A stretch of DNA of 64,000 nucleotides from Aureispira sp. CCB-E (GTDB lineage Bacteria > Bacteroidota > Bacteroidia > Chitinophagales > Saprospiraceae), in the NCBI RefSeq assembly GCF_031326345.1, contig NZ_CP133671.1:4712001-4776000 (forward strand), in the 5' to 3' direction. Position 1 is the first letter of the stretch; every line of letters begins with the position of its first letter. Under the pieces are notes generated by a model. It searched no databases. It was not told the DNA's origin and saw only the letters and a list, made by a program, of their open reading frames with translations. The position numbers were made by a program, and so were the translations under genes. Positions 51,639 through 60,261 of the stretch are shown here, one piece after another.

Positions 51639-52272
51639 AAAGGGAAGCTCGTTTCCAATTTCTAGTCCAGTGCTCATTGGTTTGTACATGATTTTTGCGC
51701 ACATATTTTAAAACGTTGTATTTAAAATCTGAAGTTTGGAATTCATTGGCATTTCGCAATACAAATCCTTCACAAGGACCGCCAAATACGCTTCCAAGTT
51801 CCATGCGCTGTTGTATAAAATCTTTAATTTGTTGGCTTGTAAAGTAACCTATCTCCAAAACAGGCACCGTAGGCAATTCTAACAATTCAGCATAAAAGAC
51901 GACCTCCTCCCAAGACAACCACCTGTTGCCATCTCGAATGGCAAAAACATAAAAATGATACGACAATTGCTCGTATTCTATGCTATGAATACCATAAAGG
52001 TTTTCGCCAAAAACTTCCAAGTCTCCCAAATCCCCTTTCGTTCGTTCCCATATTGCCCACATATTGCTTGCCCAAGGGTTTCTAGTCGGTGCACCATGAG
52101 AACGGGCAAAAGCTCCTGCCGTCTTTAAGCAACTATTCTCGCCATCTAATTTTTCTGTAATAATAATTTCCTGTTTCAACAAACCTTCCCAATCTTGAAG
52201 TGTTTTATCATCATTGGTTACTCCTTCCGAAAATGGCAAGTGATAGGTTCGTCCATATTTATCCGTTTGCAT
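51616..52272 (-). CDS. ATP-dependent RNA ligase
   Basis: 218 residues. The nucleotidyltransferase motif I is EKLDGENS with Lys41 as the expected AMP-accepting lysine. ARSHGAPTRNP is a motif Ia-like segment, CEGFVLRN is motif IV and FKYNVLKYVR is motif V. The protein is short, with no C-terminal accessory domain, and belongs to the Rnl2-like RNA_ligase family. It joins 3'-OH and 5'-phosphate RNA ends. The overlapping HD-Pnk gene supplies the end-healing activities, so the two make a compact RNA-repair operon. A weak -7 match (TATCTTTG, minus strand, 52303-52296) lies just upstream. Confidence 0.9.
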   Translation of the reverse strand: MQTDKYGRTYHLPFSEGVTNDDKTLQDWEGLLKQEIIITEKLDGENSCLKTAGAFARSHGAPTRNPWASNMWAIWERTKGDLGDLEVFGENLYGIHSIEYEQLSYHFYVFAIRDGNRWLSWEEVVFYAELLELPTVPVLEIGYFTSQQIKDFIQQRMELGSVFGGPCEGFVLRNANEFQTSDFKYNVLKYVRKNHVQTNEHWTRNWKRASLWYEKPLV

Positions 52273-52484
52273 ATATTTTAAGGATTAGTTTTCTACAAAG
52301 ATAAGGCAACTAGTCTTGCAGTTCACTTAGAGACAACCAAAGGAAGCTTATTTTCGTTCCATCAAGAAGTCAGAATAAAAAAGTTAAAAATTGCTCAAAG
52401 TATTAATCAATATTGTTTCGACGAATTATTATATTGGTTATTCATACTAACAATAGTACCTCACATATTTAATATATTGAACTA

Positions 52485-52889
52485 ATGAAACAACTATTAC
52501 TTCTTATTCTTCCCTTTATGCTTTTATTTTATTCCTGTGGAGAAACTGTTCCTGAGGATAGTGCCCAAAAAGAGCTTTTAGTTGGTTCTTGGGTCTTTGA
52601 CAGTGGCACTAGAGATGGTAGAACAGAAGGGACAGAACTATTAAACAACCTCGTTTTTACGTTTACAGAAAGCGAGTTTAAGTGCGAGTTATTACCAGAG
52701 ATGATGCCTTCTTTAAACAAAGAAGAACCTTATGAGTTAAAAGACAATAGCATTATAGTCGATGAAAAATTTAACCTTCAAATTAAAGACTTAAGCCAAG
52801 AAAGTTTATCAGTTGAGTTTGACTTAACGATCAATGAAAGCCCGACTACCTTTGCTCTAAAATTCAAGCCACAACAAAGCATACAATAG
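52485..52889 (+). CDS. Small lipoprotein, lipocalin-like
   Basis: 134 residues with a lipoprotein signal (LLFYSC, Cys18). The mature part starts KELLVGSWVFDSG and has alternating beta-strand pattern (NNLVFTFTESEFKC, DNSIIVDEKFNLQIKDLS), consistent with the lipocalin-like family common in Bacteroidota. The match is by pattern only. Probably outer-membrane anchored; function unknown. A terminator follows. Confidence 0.7.
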   Translation: MKQLLLLILPFMLLFYSCGETVPEDSAQKELLVGSWVFDSGTRDGRTEGTELLNNLVFTFTESEFKCELLPEMMPSLNKEEPYELKDNSIIVDEKFNLQIKDLSQESLSVEFDLTINESPTTFALKFKPQQSIQ

Positions 52890-52930
52890 AGCATCTTTTT
52901 TCTTAATAAAGTAGAAGTAGGCTAAAAAAA

Positions 52931-52980
52931 ATTGAAGATTTGAAAATGAAACAACTTTCGCTCATTCTCAAATCTTCAAT
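52931..52980. terminator. Bidirectional terminator between convergent genes
   Basis: ATTGAAGATTTGA and TCAAATCTTCAAT are perfect inverted repeats around a 24-base loop that is itself partly paired (AATGA/TCATT). It lies between the lipoprotein gene and the 132-residue gene. Confidence 0.82.
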
Positions 52981-53030
52981 CAAATTACACATTCAAACCG
53001 ATCTAGGTTATACGTAAGGATTATAACGCT

Positions 53031-53429
53031 CTATTTTATCATTACACCCTTTTTATTTACGATAGGAATGTTGGTAAAGTTTTCTTCAATCAAACTACCA
53101 GGAACAAAAATGTATTTTTTATCATACATAAAACCATCAAAATTAAAGCTAATCCAATATTCATTCGCCAAACGAAACAACTTTGAATCAATGGGTTCTA
53201 TCTTAACCGCCATTTCGGCTCCAATCAATTCATAAAAGTACCTCAACTGTGTTGTTTCTACTTTCTCTCCATCAATTTCACCATATCCTCTTGAGCTAAT
53301 AAAGACATTTTTAATGTCTTTTTCTTTTAAATTCAAGAAATATACATCCCAAAAATTTTCATCCTCTTCACTTGGCACAATTGCAATTGCAATATCCGTC
53401 ACTTTTTTGATAGGAATATCTTTCTTCAT
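53031..53429 (-). CDS. Conserved small Bacteroidota protein, unknown function
   Basis: 132 residues with no signal peptide or membrane segment. Recognisable parts are ENFWDVYFLNLKEKDIKNVF, SSRGYGEIDGEKVETTQLRY, AVKIEPIDSKLFRLANEYW and KKYIFVPGSLIEENF. I recall similar proteins across Bacteroidota, sometimes wrongly labelled phenylalanyl-tRNA synthetase subunit alpha; nothing here supports that label. A cytoplasmic beta-sandwich-like fold is likely. It is separated from lipB by 147 bp containing degenerate repeat sequence. Confidence 0.72.
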   Translation of the reverse strand: MKKDIPIKKVTDIAIAIVPSEEDENFWDVYFLNLKEKDIKNVFISSRGYGEIDGEKVETTQLRYFYELIGAEMAVKIEPIDSKLFRLANEYWISFNFDGFMYDKKYIFVPGSLIEENFTNIPIVNKKGVMIK

Positions 53430-53576
53430 TACGATACGCTATGTTTATTAATTTTTAATTGATTACAATAGTTAGCTATACTGCTACTACATGACCATCA
53501 AAACCACTGATTAGCAGCATAGTTAAGCACTATGATTCACTACACACCAGTTAACAGCAACTATTCTGTACTATTA

Positions 53577-54278
53577 TTACTTGTAAGTAGCTTCAAATAA
53601 AACAGCAAAATGCTTTTTTAGTTTTAATTTAACAGCCTCTTCATCAACTCGCTGCCCCAACTCTTTTTCCATTGAAGTAACTGCCTTATCATCAATACCG
53701 CAAGGAACGATATAATTAAAATAATCTAAATCAGTATTAACATTCAAGGCAAAGCCATGCATAGTTGTCCAACGACTCAAATGCACCCCTACTGCACAAA
53801 TTTTTCTAGGATTATCAGTATCCTTATCAATCCAAACTCCTGAAAGCCCTTTTATTCGTTCTCCAACAATATCATACTCCTCCAACATCCGAATAACCAT
53901 TTCTTCTAAGAAACGCACATAACGCCCTATGTCAGTAAAAAATTCATCCAAATCTAATATAGGATACCCAACTACTTGACCAAATCCATGGTAAGTAATG
54001 TCTCCACCTCTATTGATTTTATGAAATGTAGCTTCTTTTTCTACTAAGGTCGTTTCATTTAACAACAAATGTTCTTCCTTTCCATTTCGTCCCAAAGTAT
54101 AGACATGCGGATGTTCGCAAAACAATAAATAATGATATTGTTCCTGTTGTTCGGTTGGTGTAGCTTTTCGGTTGCTTACTTTTCTAGCAACAACCTCTTC
54201 AAAAAGCTCTGTTTGCAAATCCCACGCTTCTTGGTAATCAATTACTCCAAGATCTTTATAAACAATTTTTTTTCCCAT
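53577..54278 (-). CDS. lipB: Octanoyltransferase LipB
   Basis: 233 residues. Motifs include FCEHPHVYTLGRNG, INRGGDITYHGFGQVVGYP and KICAVGVHLSRW, followed by MHGFALNVNTDL and IVPCGI with the catalytic Cys. It transfers octanoate from acyl carrier protein to lipoyl domains in lipoate biosynthesis. It lies 9 bp downstream of the phosphoglucose/phosphomannose isomerase gene and is probably cotranscribed. LipA is not in the window. Confidence 0.95.
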   Translation of the reverse strand: MGKKIVYKDLGVIDYQEAWDLQTELFEEVVARKVSNRKATPTEQQEQYHYLLFCEHPHVYTLGRNGKEEHLLLNETTLVEKEATFHKINRGGDITYHGFGQVVGYPILDLDEFFTDIGRYVRFLEEMVIRMLEEYDIVGERIKGLSGVWIDKDTDNPRKICAVGVHLSRWTTMHGFALNVNTDLDYFNYIVPCGIDDKAVTSMEKELGQRVDEEAVKLKLKKHFAVLFEATYK

Positions 54279-54287
54279 GAAATTGTA

Positions 54288-55286
54288 CTACCCTAATGCA
54301 GCTGCGGCTAATTCTCTTTTTAGTAGATCAATGACATTTACTTCGATAGAATCCATTTTTCTTGCTTCTGCTAATTCCCAAGAAATCCAGTCTCCCAAAT
54401 GAACAGCATACATTGCCTGCTCAATTAGAGAATCTCCCAAACAATCTATCTCTAACAATTCATCAGCAATTTTTTCGATGATATCCTTACTGATTTCTAT
54501 TCTTTTGTTGTTTCTAGCTAGATCATCCTTGGATCGGAAAATCAAAACAACATATTGTCCAATTTGTTCTCTCCAGCCCACCAATTCGTTGTGATTCATT
54601 TCTGGAAAGACGTGATTCAAAGCCAAAATTTTTGAGTTCTCATTCAATTGTTGGCGCAGACGCAAGGTTACTGCCCCCATTTTATCTGTAGCATAAATCA
54701 CAGGAAATTTACCCTCCATTTTTCTCGCCAATTGAGCAGCTTTTACTCGAATTTGGTCTTGTTGCTCTTCTAGCAAAGCAATAGAAGATTTAATATCTTG
54801 TATACATTGCTTGCTTGCAAACCCAAAATAGTTCAGAACAAACAATTGTTGCACCAAAGAGTAACCTAGACAGGTTCTAGGAGGTTGTTGGACACTAGGA
54901 ATTTTTATATAATCCAAATTTAATCTCTTCGCTTCTTCTATTAGTTTTCCGCCCGATGAAATACAAACAATTTTTGCCTCTCGTTTTAAGGCCTCTTCAA
55001 AAGCATTTAGTGTTTCTTCTGTATTACCTGAGAATGAAGAAGTGATTACCAAAGTATTTTTACCCACATAAGCTGGTATGTTATATCCTTTGCAGGATAA
55101 AAAAGGGACAGAACAAGTATCTTTTACAAATTCTGCAACAAACTCACCTCCGATTCCTGAGCCTCCCATTCCCAATACAACTATATTTTGAATAGGTTGA
55201 TTGTGCTTACTCAATGTTGCTTGCTCTCCTATTTCCAATGCCGTTTTCAATTGCTTTGGAAATTCTTGGATAAAAACATTCATCAT
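54288..55286 (-). CDS. Bifunctional phosphoglucose/phosphomannose isomerase (SIS domain)
   Basis: 332 residues with two SIS subdomains. VVLGMGGSGIGGEFVAEF and VITSSFSGNTEETLNAFEEA are the sugar-phosphate binding motifs; the C-terminal half has ALNHVFPEMNHNELVGW. These match the archaeal/bacterial dual-specificity PGI/PMI group and not classical Pgi. It interconverts glucose 6-phosphate or mannose 6-phosphate with fructose 6-phosphate. The start may be either of the two adjacent Met codons. It is the first gene of an operon with lipB. Confidence 0.9.
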   Translation of the reverse strand: MMNVFIQEFPKQLKTALEIGEQATLSKHNQPIQNIVVLGMGGSGIGGEFVAEFVKDTCSVPFLSCKGYNIPAYVGKNTLVITSSFSGNTEETLNAFEEALKREAKIVCISSGGKLIEEAKRLNLDYIKIPSVQQPPRTCLGYSLVQQLFVLNYFGFASKQCIQDIKSSIALLEEQQDQIRVKAAQLARKMEGKFPVIYATDKMGAVTLRLRQQLNENSKILALNHVFPEMNHNELVGWREQIGQYVVLIFRSKDDLARNNKRIEISKDIIEKIADELLEIDCLGDSLIEQAMYAVHLGDWISWELAEARKMDSIEVNVIDLLKRELAAAALG

Positions 55287-55777
55287 AACTTTTTGTATTT
55301 TATTTTTTTAAGTCCTTGTCAAAGGACAATCTATTTTTTTAGGTTAAATATTGTAATTGTTCGCTACTATTTTATTTTTAACAAAAAAAATTGATATACT
55401 CACATATTCTAATATATGTAGTAACTACTCACTTTTAGTAACTAAATAGTAGAATAGTCAAGTAACGTAGATACTTAACTAGAACATTGTTCACTAAATA
55501 ATTAGTATTTAGGGGGAACTATTAATGGTATATTTTTTTTACAGAAACAAGTCGTTTTATACAACTTTTCACTAAAACAACACCTTCTATTCCTTTTACA
55601 TTTGATTGATTATCAAACCCTTAAAACCCTAAAAGCAAAAACCATATCTTATTGATAATCAGATTGATACAATTTTTACAAGAAGCAATGATTTAGAATA
55701 TATTATGGTTTGTTGTTGAGGTACATTTGTTTACTCATTGTTAACCTATTCTAATAACTCTGCAATATAATAATTTT
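55287..55777. other. Divergent intergenic region, 491 bp
   Basis: AT-rich DNA between the isomerase and yraN genes. GTCCTTG/CAAAGGAC is a short palindrome at about 55311-55326. A degenerate stretch at about 55570-55680 resembles the inner arms of the MITE-like element (ATTGATTATCAA, then TTGATAATCAGATTGATACA). No small gene is evident. Confidence 0.5.
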
Positions 55778-56140
55778 ATGGCGAATCACAACGATGTTGG
55801 CAAGTTAGGTGAACAAATTGCAAAAAAACACTTAAAAGGAGCAGGTTACACCATACTGGAACACAGCTGGCGCTGGGGAAAGGGGGAAATAGACTTCATT
55901 GCTCAACTCGACCATATCCTTGTCTTTGTCGAAGTCAAAACGCGAAAAAAAGCCATATTTGGCTTGCCAGAAGAGGCGGTATCTTCCAAAAAACAAAACT
56001 TAATGTATGAGTTAGCCGTTGAATATATGTATCAAGCTCAATATGAAGCAGAATTTAGATTTGACGTTATTTCAATTATTTTAGAACCTCAACTAGAAAT
56101 CTGTCATTTTGAAGATGCCTTTTTTCCTAATTGGAGTTGA
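55778..56140 (+). CDS. yraN: YraN/UPF0102-family nuclease-like protein
   Basis: 120 residues, standard length. GKLGEQIAKKHLKGAGYTIL, WGKGEIDFIAQ and LVFVEVKTRKK form the restriction-endonuclease-like core with E..D..x..ExK residues. The family is cytoplasmic and linked to DNA or RNA metabolism, but its substrate is not settled. It is monocistronic, closed by a terminator. Confidence 0.93.
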   Translation: MANHNDVGKLGEQIAKKHLKGAGYTILEHSWRWGKGEIDFIAQLDHILVFVEVKTRKKAIFGLPEEAVSSKKQNLMYELAVEYMYQAQYEAEFRFDVISIILEPQLEICHFEDAFFPNWS

Positions 56141-56159
56141 GTCGTTCTTATATAAAACA

Positions 56160-56192
56160 GCCAATTGAGAAAGCTCCCAATTGGCAATTTTT
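56160..56192. terminator. Terminator between yraN and msrA
   Basis: GCCAATTG and CAATTGGC pair around GAGAAAGCTCC, itself a small GAG/CTC stem, followed on the plus strand by ATTTTTG. Genes converge here, so it may act both ways. Confidence 0.82.
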
Positions 56193-56228
56193 GTTCGGCT
56201 TACGCTTACTTTTTTTGCAAAGTATTTT

Positions 56229-56912
56229 CTAATGTCCTTTTTTCAATAACTCTGGAAATTTTTCTTTAAAACGATTCAACCTAGGAATAGATACATTTCT
56301 CACATAAGAATTATTAGGGTTTCTTTTTTCATAATCTTGGTGATAATCCTCTGCTGGCCAAAACTTTTTAAAAGGGACAATTTCAGTGGCAATAGGTGCA
56401 CTGTATGTGCCAGCCGCTTCTAGCTCCGCTTTAAAATCTGTTGCCGCCTTGCGTTCCATTTCATCATTATACAAAATCATAGAACGGTACTGTTTGCCAA
56501 AATCTGGATGTTGTCCATTTACTGTAGTCGGATCATGCGACCCATAGTATACTTTAAGTAAGGTGGCATAAGAAACAATTTCTGGATCGTAATAAACTTC
56601 TACGGCTTCTGCATGGTCTGTTTGACCACTTCCTACTTCTTCGTATGTAGGGTTGGCTTTGGTTCCACCAGCATAACCAGAAATAACCTCTTCCACTCCT
56701 CTAACAGACTCAAAAACAGCCTCCACACACCAAAAACAACCGCTCGCAAAATAAGCTTTGCTCAGCTCTTCCATTTTTTTAGTGCTAGCCGTATTTTTTG
56801 TTGCAACAGTTTGTGGTTCTACCTCTGGAGTAACTGTTTTTTCTCCCGCCCTATTAGATGAACAAGAAAAGAAAAACAAGCTGATTGTCATTACTGAAAG
56901 TATATATCTCAT
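56229..56912 (-). CDS. msrA: Peptide methionine sulfoxide reductase MsrA, lipoprotein form
   Basis: 227 residues. The catalytic motif is GCFWCVEAVFE with the nucleophile Cys59; GYAGG, HAEAVEVYYDP, HDPTTVNGQHPDFGKQYRS and EDYHQDYEKRNP are all present. The N-terminus is a lipoprotein signal (FFFSC, Cys17) with a linker to residue 50, so the enzyme is exported and lipid-anchored and repairs oxidised proteins outside the cytoplasm. The usual form is cytoplasmic and unanchored. No msrB is adjacent. Confidence 0.94.
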   Translation of the reverse strand: MRYILSVMTISLFFFSCSSNRAGEKTVTPEVEPQTVATKNTASTKKMEELSKAYFASGCFWCVEAVFESVRGVEEVISGYAGGTKANPTYEEVGSGQTDHAEAVEVYYDPEIVSYATLLKVYYGSHDPTTVNGQHPDFGKQYRSMILYNDEMERKAATDFKAELEAAGTYSAPIATEIVPFKKFWPAEDYHQDYEKRNPNNSYVRNVSIPRLNRFKEKFPELLKKGH

Positions 56913-56942
56913 TATCTTTATTTTAAGGGGATTAACAATTTA

Positions 56943-57095
56943 ACGTTACTTCGTGGAAATCACATAGTAGCAAAGCTATCAACTAAGCAAAGCGATCTCA
57001 CAAAGTGTTCTATTTGATTGAATGCTATTTTAACAATAAAAGAAAGTAATTGTTCTCTGTTAAAAGCATTAGTAGCAGCGCAGCTAACTATTGAA
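56943..57095. repeat. Dispersed intergenic repeat, two diverged pieces
   Basis: ACATAGTAGCAAAGCTA, CTAAGCAAAGCGATCTCACA and, further on, AGTAGCAGCGCAGCTAACTA (57070-57089) match the repeat seen at 58167-58265 and 62461-62520. There is no coding capacity. Confidence 0.65.
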
Positions 57096-57160
57096 GCATA
57101 AAACACAGATTTAGTCCTATCTGCATGTCTAAAATTACCATCAATTAACTATCCTTCGTT

Positions 57161-58129
57161 CTAAAACTCTAAACTAGTTTCCTTGCTAACATGTACCAAA
57201 GCATCTCCTTGATTAACAATAGGTGCATGATTGGCCGCTATTATATAACCATCATACGTTGAGATAACATCTACTTCAAAGTCTCCATAAGGATCGCTAA
57301 TAGAACCAATTTTATCTCCCTTTGACACTTGACTTCCTAATTTTAATTCTGTCCGAAACATTCCTGAATGCTTGGCACGAATCCAAGTTGATTTTTTTAC
57401 TAAAATAGGCTGTACTTTTTCAGGATGTCTACTTCCCATTAACTCTTTGGTAAAATCACGCATTCCTAGATGATGCATAACACGTAAAGCACCATCTATC
57501 CCCACTTGTGTAACGTGTCGATCCAAGTGTAAAGTCTTCCCTCCTTCAAATAACAAAACCTTCTTACCTTTTTTAGACAAGGTGCTTCGAAACGATTTAT
57601 CTCTATTTTCTGCATCAACAATAAATTTCGCACCAAAAGCTTTGGCCAAGGTCAGCACTTCCCTATCTCTTATATCCAAACGCACCTGCGAGTAATTGAA
57701 ACGTGCAGCGCCTCCTGTATGAAAATCCATACAATAATCAATGTGAGGCACAATAGCATTCATAATATGATAAGCAAACCGCCCCGCTAAAGAACCTCTC
57801 TTAGAACCAGGAAACAATCGATTTAAATCCCTACCATCGGGAAATTCTCTTTCTTGATTCAAAAAGCCAAATACGTTAATTACGGGAATACAAATAACAG
57901 TGCCTTTTTGAGGTTTGTTGTAATCATTGGCTACAATTTGACGGACAATTTCTACCCCATTTACTTCATCTCCATGTATTCCAGCCGTTAGTAATACACA
58001 AGGACCATCTTCTTTACCTCTTTCTACAATAATAGGAACTGCAAGACTAGTCCTAGTATGCAATTTAGCAATATTTAGATTGATAACCTTACTTTTCCCT
58101 CTTCCAATTGGAGTATTTAATATTTCCAT
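57161..58129 (-). CDS. Succinylglutamate desuccinylase/aspartoacylase-family metallopeptidase
   Basis: 322 residues from the ATG at 58129. The open frame continues to 58273, but those 48 residues are translation of a 48-bp tandem repeat and should be excluded. The M14-like zinc site is visible: LLTAGIHGDEVNGVEIV (His and Glu ligands) and MDFHTGG (His). The C-terminal beta domain (about 250-322) has SGMFRTELKLGSQVSKGDKI. The enzymes cleave N-acyl amino acids or related amide bonds. It follows rimK, and this gene set recurs in Bacteroidota; a role in trimming or modifying glutamate tails is possible, which is inference. Confidence 0.9.
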   Translation of the reverse strand: MEILNTPIGRGKSKVINLNIAKLHTRTSLAVPIIVERGKEDGPCVLLTAGIHGDEVNGVEIVRQIVANDYNKPQKGTVICIPVINVFGFLNQEREFPDGRDLNRLFPGSKRGSLAGRFAYHIMNAIVPHIDYCMDFHTGGAARFNYSQVRLDIRDREVLTLAKAFGAKFIVDAENRDKSFRSTLSKKGKKVLLFEGGKTLHLDRHVTQVGIDGALRVMHHLGMRDFTKELMGSRHPEKVQPILVKKSTWIRAKHSGMFRTELKLGSQVSKGDKIGSISDPYGDFEVDVISTYDGYIIAANHAPIVNQGDALVHVSKETSLEF

Positions 58130-58166
58130 TTTAATAATGTATTTCTCATGACAATAGTTGATGCTA

Positions 58167-58265
58167 CTAACTAAAAACAAAGCACTCACGAAATACCACG
58201 CAGTAGCAGCAAAGCTAACTAAAAGCGCAGCGCTCACGAAGTACCACGCAGTAGCAGCGAAGCTA
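58167..58265. repeat. 48-bp tandem copies of the dispersed repeat
   Basis: Units start at 58167, 58215 and 58263 (partial). Each full unit runs CTAACTAAAA..., then GC.CTCACGAA.TACCACG and CAGTAGCAGC.AAG. The two full copies differ at only a few bases. They lie between rimK and the aspartoacylase gene. Confidence 0.85.
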
Positions 58266-58291
58266 ATCAACAAACTACTACCATGAAATAT

Positions 58292-59179
58292 TTACGAAGC
58301 ATTCCGTTCCACATATCGAATGATAGATTTGGCAATATCTTTCTCTGTCGCTTTTTCAATTCCTTCTAAACCTGGCGAGGAATTTACTTCTAAGATCATT
58401 GGTCCTGAATTAGACTGTAGCATATCTACCCCTGCAATCGCTAAGCCCAATGTTTTAGCAGCTTTCAAAGCGGCATTTTCTTCTTCGTCTGACAATTCAA
58501 TAATAGAAGCAGAACCACCTTGGTGTAAATTAGAGCGAAATTCTCCTTCTTTTCCTTGACGCTTCATAGCACCAACCACAACACCATCCACAACAAAAGC
58601 CCTTAAATCAGCCCCCTTAGCTTCACTAATAAATTGTTGTGCTATGACTCTAGCTTGTAAGCCGTTAAATGCTTCCAAAACCGATTTTGCGGCACTTGGC
58701 GTTTCTGCCAACACAACGCCAACCCCTTGTGTTCCTTCCAATAATTTCAAAATACAAGGTGCTCCTCCAACAATATCAATAACATTAGCGACATCTTTCG
58801 AATAATTCGTAAAAACAGTTTTAGGCATCCCCAGACCAGCACTAGACAACAATTGTAGACTACGCAATTTGTCGCGAGAATCGACCAAGGCCTGAGAACT
58901 TGTAGCGGTAAACACTTTCATCATTTCAAATTGACGGATTACTGCGGCACCATAAAATGTAACAGAAGCTCCGATTCTTGGAATAATGGCATCAATATCC
59001 GTTAGGACATTTCCTTTATAATAAATTTGAGGTTTCTTTTGTTCGATGATAATATTACATTTAGTATGGTCAATAATCAACATCTCATGTCCTCTTTTCT
59101 CACCAGCTTCTTTTATTCGTTGGGTAGAATATAACCTAGGATTCCTAGATAAAATTGCCATTTTCATTTTAGCCTTCAT
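58292..59179 (-). CDS. rimK: RimK-family ATP-grasp glutamate ligase
   Basis: 295 residues. The ATP-grasp domain covers about 105-290: [42 protein letters not shown] and [15 protein letters not shown] with the Mg-binding Glu/Asn. RimK adds glutamate residues to the C-terminus of ribosomal protein S6. The start overlaps the end of the upstream RimB-like gene by 11 bp, which indicates coupling. MKAKMKM offers three closely spaced starts. Confidence 0.93.
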   Translation of the reverse strand: MKAKMKMAILSRNPRLYSTQRIKEAGEKRGHEMLIIDHTKCNIIIEQKKPQIYYKGNVLTDIDAIIPRIGASVTFYGAAVIRQFEMMKVFTATSSQALVDSRDKLRSLQLLSSAGLGMPKTVFTNYSKDVANVIDIVGGAPCILKLLEGTQGVGVVLAETPSAAKSVLEAFNGLQARVIAQQFISEAKGADLRAFVVDGVVVGAMKRQGKEGEFRSNLHQGGSASIIELSDEEENAALKAAKTLGLAIAGVDMLQSNSGPMILEVNSSPGLEGIEKATEKDIAKSIIRYVERNAS

Positions 59180-59609
59180 GCTTCTTTTTATTCTTTAAAT
59201 TATTAGTTAAGGAAACGTCTACTAGAAATTTTTTATTCAAAAACTTTCGACCAATCAAAACAGGGTAACGCATCTCTCCTCTATCGGTCAAGGTAAGTTC
59301 GAGGGGGTATTCTTGTCCCCCAACCTCAATTTTAGTAAAAATCTTGTACCGAGGTTCGGTAATACCATTAGAACTTTTAACAACTGTTCGATTATACCGA
59401 TCAAAAACTAGTTTTCTATGATTATAATCAGGGTGAGCTTCATCCAAAAAATGACAATGAAGCTGCTTAGAATGTTCTTCTATATTATGACAATGTATAC
59501 TAGAGGTATAAGCCCCTGTGTCTATTTTGACATCTATATCCATTAAACCCAAATCTGGAAAATTGGCTTTTTCTCTACGTCCTATAATGATTTTTGTTTT
59601 TTGTTGCAC
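59169..59609 (-). CDS. RimB-like retropepsin-fold protease
   Basis: 146 residues. The aspartic-protease-like motif is [15 protein letters not shown], followed by [39 protein letters not shown] and FLVDVSL. This is the family called ATP-dependent zinc protease or RimK/LysX family protein in databases. In Pseudomonas the relative RimB removes glutamates added by RimK. It is the first gene of the rim cluster and is coupled to rimK. Confidence 0.88.
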   Translation of the reverse strand: MQQKTKIIIGRREKANFPDLGLMDIDVKIDTGAYTSSIHCHNIEEHSKQLHCHFLDEAHPDYNHRKLVFDRYNRTVVKSSNGITEPRYKIFTKIEVGGQEYPLELTLTDRGEMRYPVLIGRKFLNKKFLVDVSLTNNLKNKKKHEG

Positions 59610-60261
59610 TGTTTACTCGTTTTTAGGTAGGTCAAGATAGTTTTTTTTCGGACGAATCCAATAGAGTACTCCTTGGATTTTCTGCTTTGTCATCGAAAAA
59701 ACGAAAAACGCCATTATAGCTAAAGTTTCATCTCTGAATTCGTCTACACAATTCTAAACAAAACGACCATAAAATCGCACAAAGCATCTGCATCTACATC
59801 AATAACTAAGGGGCATTCTGATAAATCTTGTTACAGCAAAGTACGGTTTAGTTCCCAGTTTTCTTTGCCGCAAACCCTGTCACACCAAAACAGTTCTTAA
59901 TATGTTTTAAATAAATATCTAAATAGACTATTTTTAATGACAACAAAATCTGGCAACAGCCGTATAGAATATTAATTATCAAGACAAAAGACTCCCCACC
60001 GATATAGCACACTCATAAACAATAGATAGTACCTAAGAAAAAAACTAATCTATTCCATACAACCAATTACATCTTTGTTTTTTTATTTCTAAAACTGAAA
60101 TTCTATACTGCCTTAGGTAAAAAATTCGATATTTTATTGTAATTTTATGTTTAGGTACACTAAAAAGTTTTATTGTTATTGTAACCCCACTAGTATAATT
60201 GATACTATTCCAATTTCATAAAAACTGCATAAATTAACTTCCCCATTTATATCATAATGTT
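59610..60261. other. Divergent intergenic region, 652 bp
   Basis: AT-rich DNA between the rim cluster and the PilJ-repeat gene, expected to contain both promoters. I found no exact promoter box, strong hairpin, repeat copy or plausible small gene. Confidence 0.4.

Noticed and set aside
58160-58265. CRISPR array
   Set aside because: The direct repeats are contiguous 48-bp tandem units with no unique spacers.
58130-58273. 48-residue N-terminal extension of the aspartoacylase-family protein
   Set aside because: It is translated from the 48-bp tandem repeat; homologous sequence begins at the ATG at 58129.
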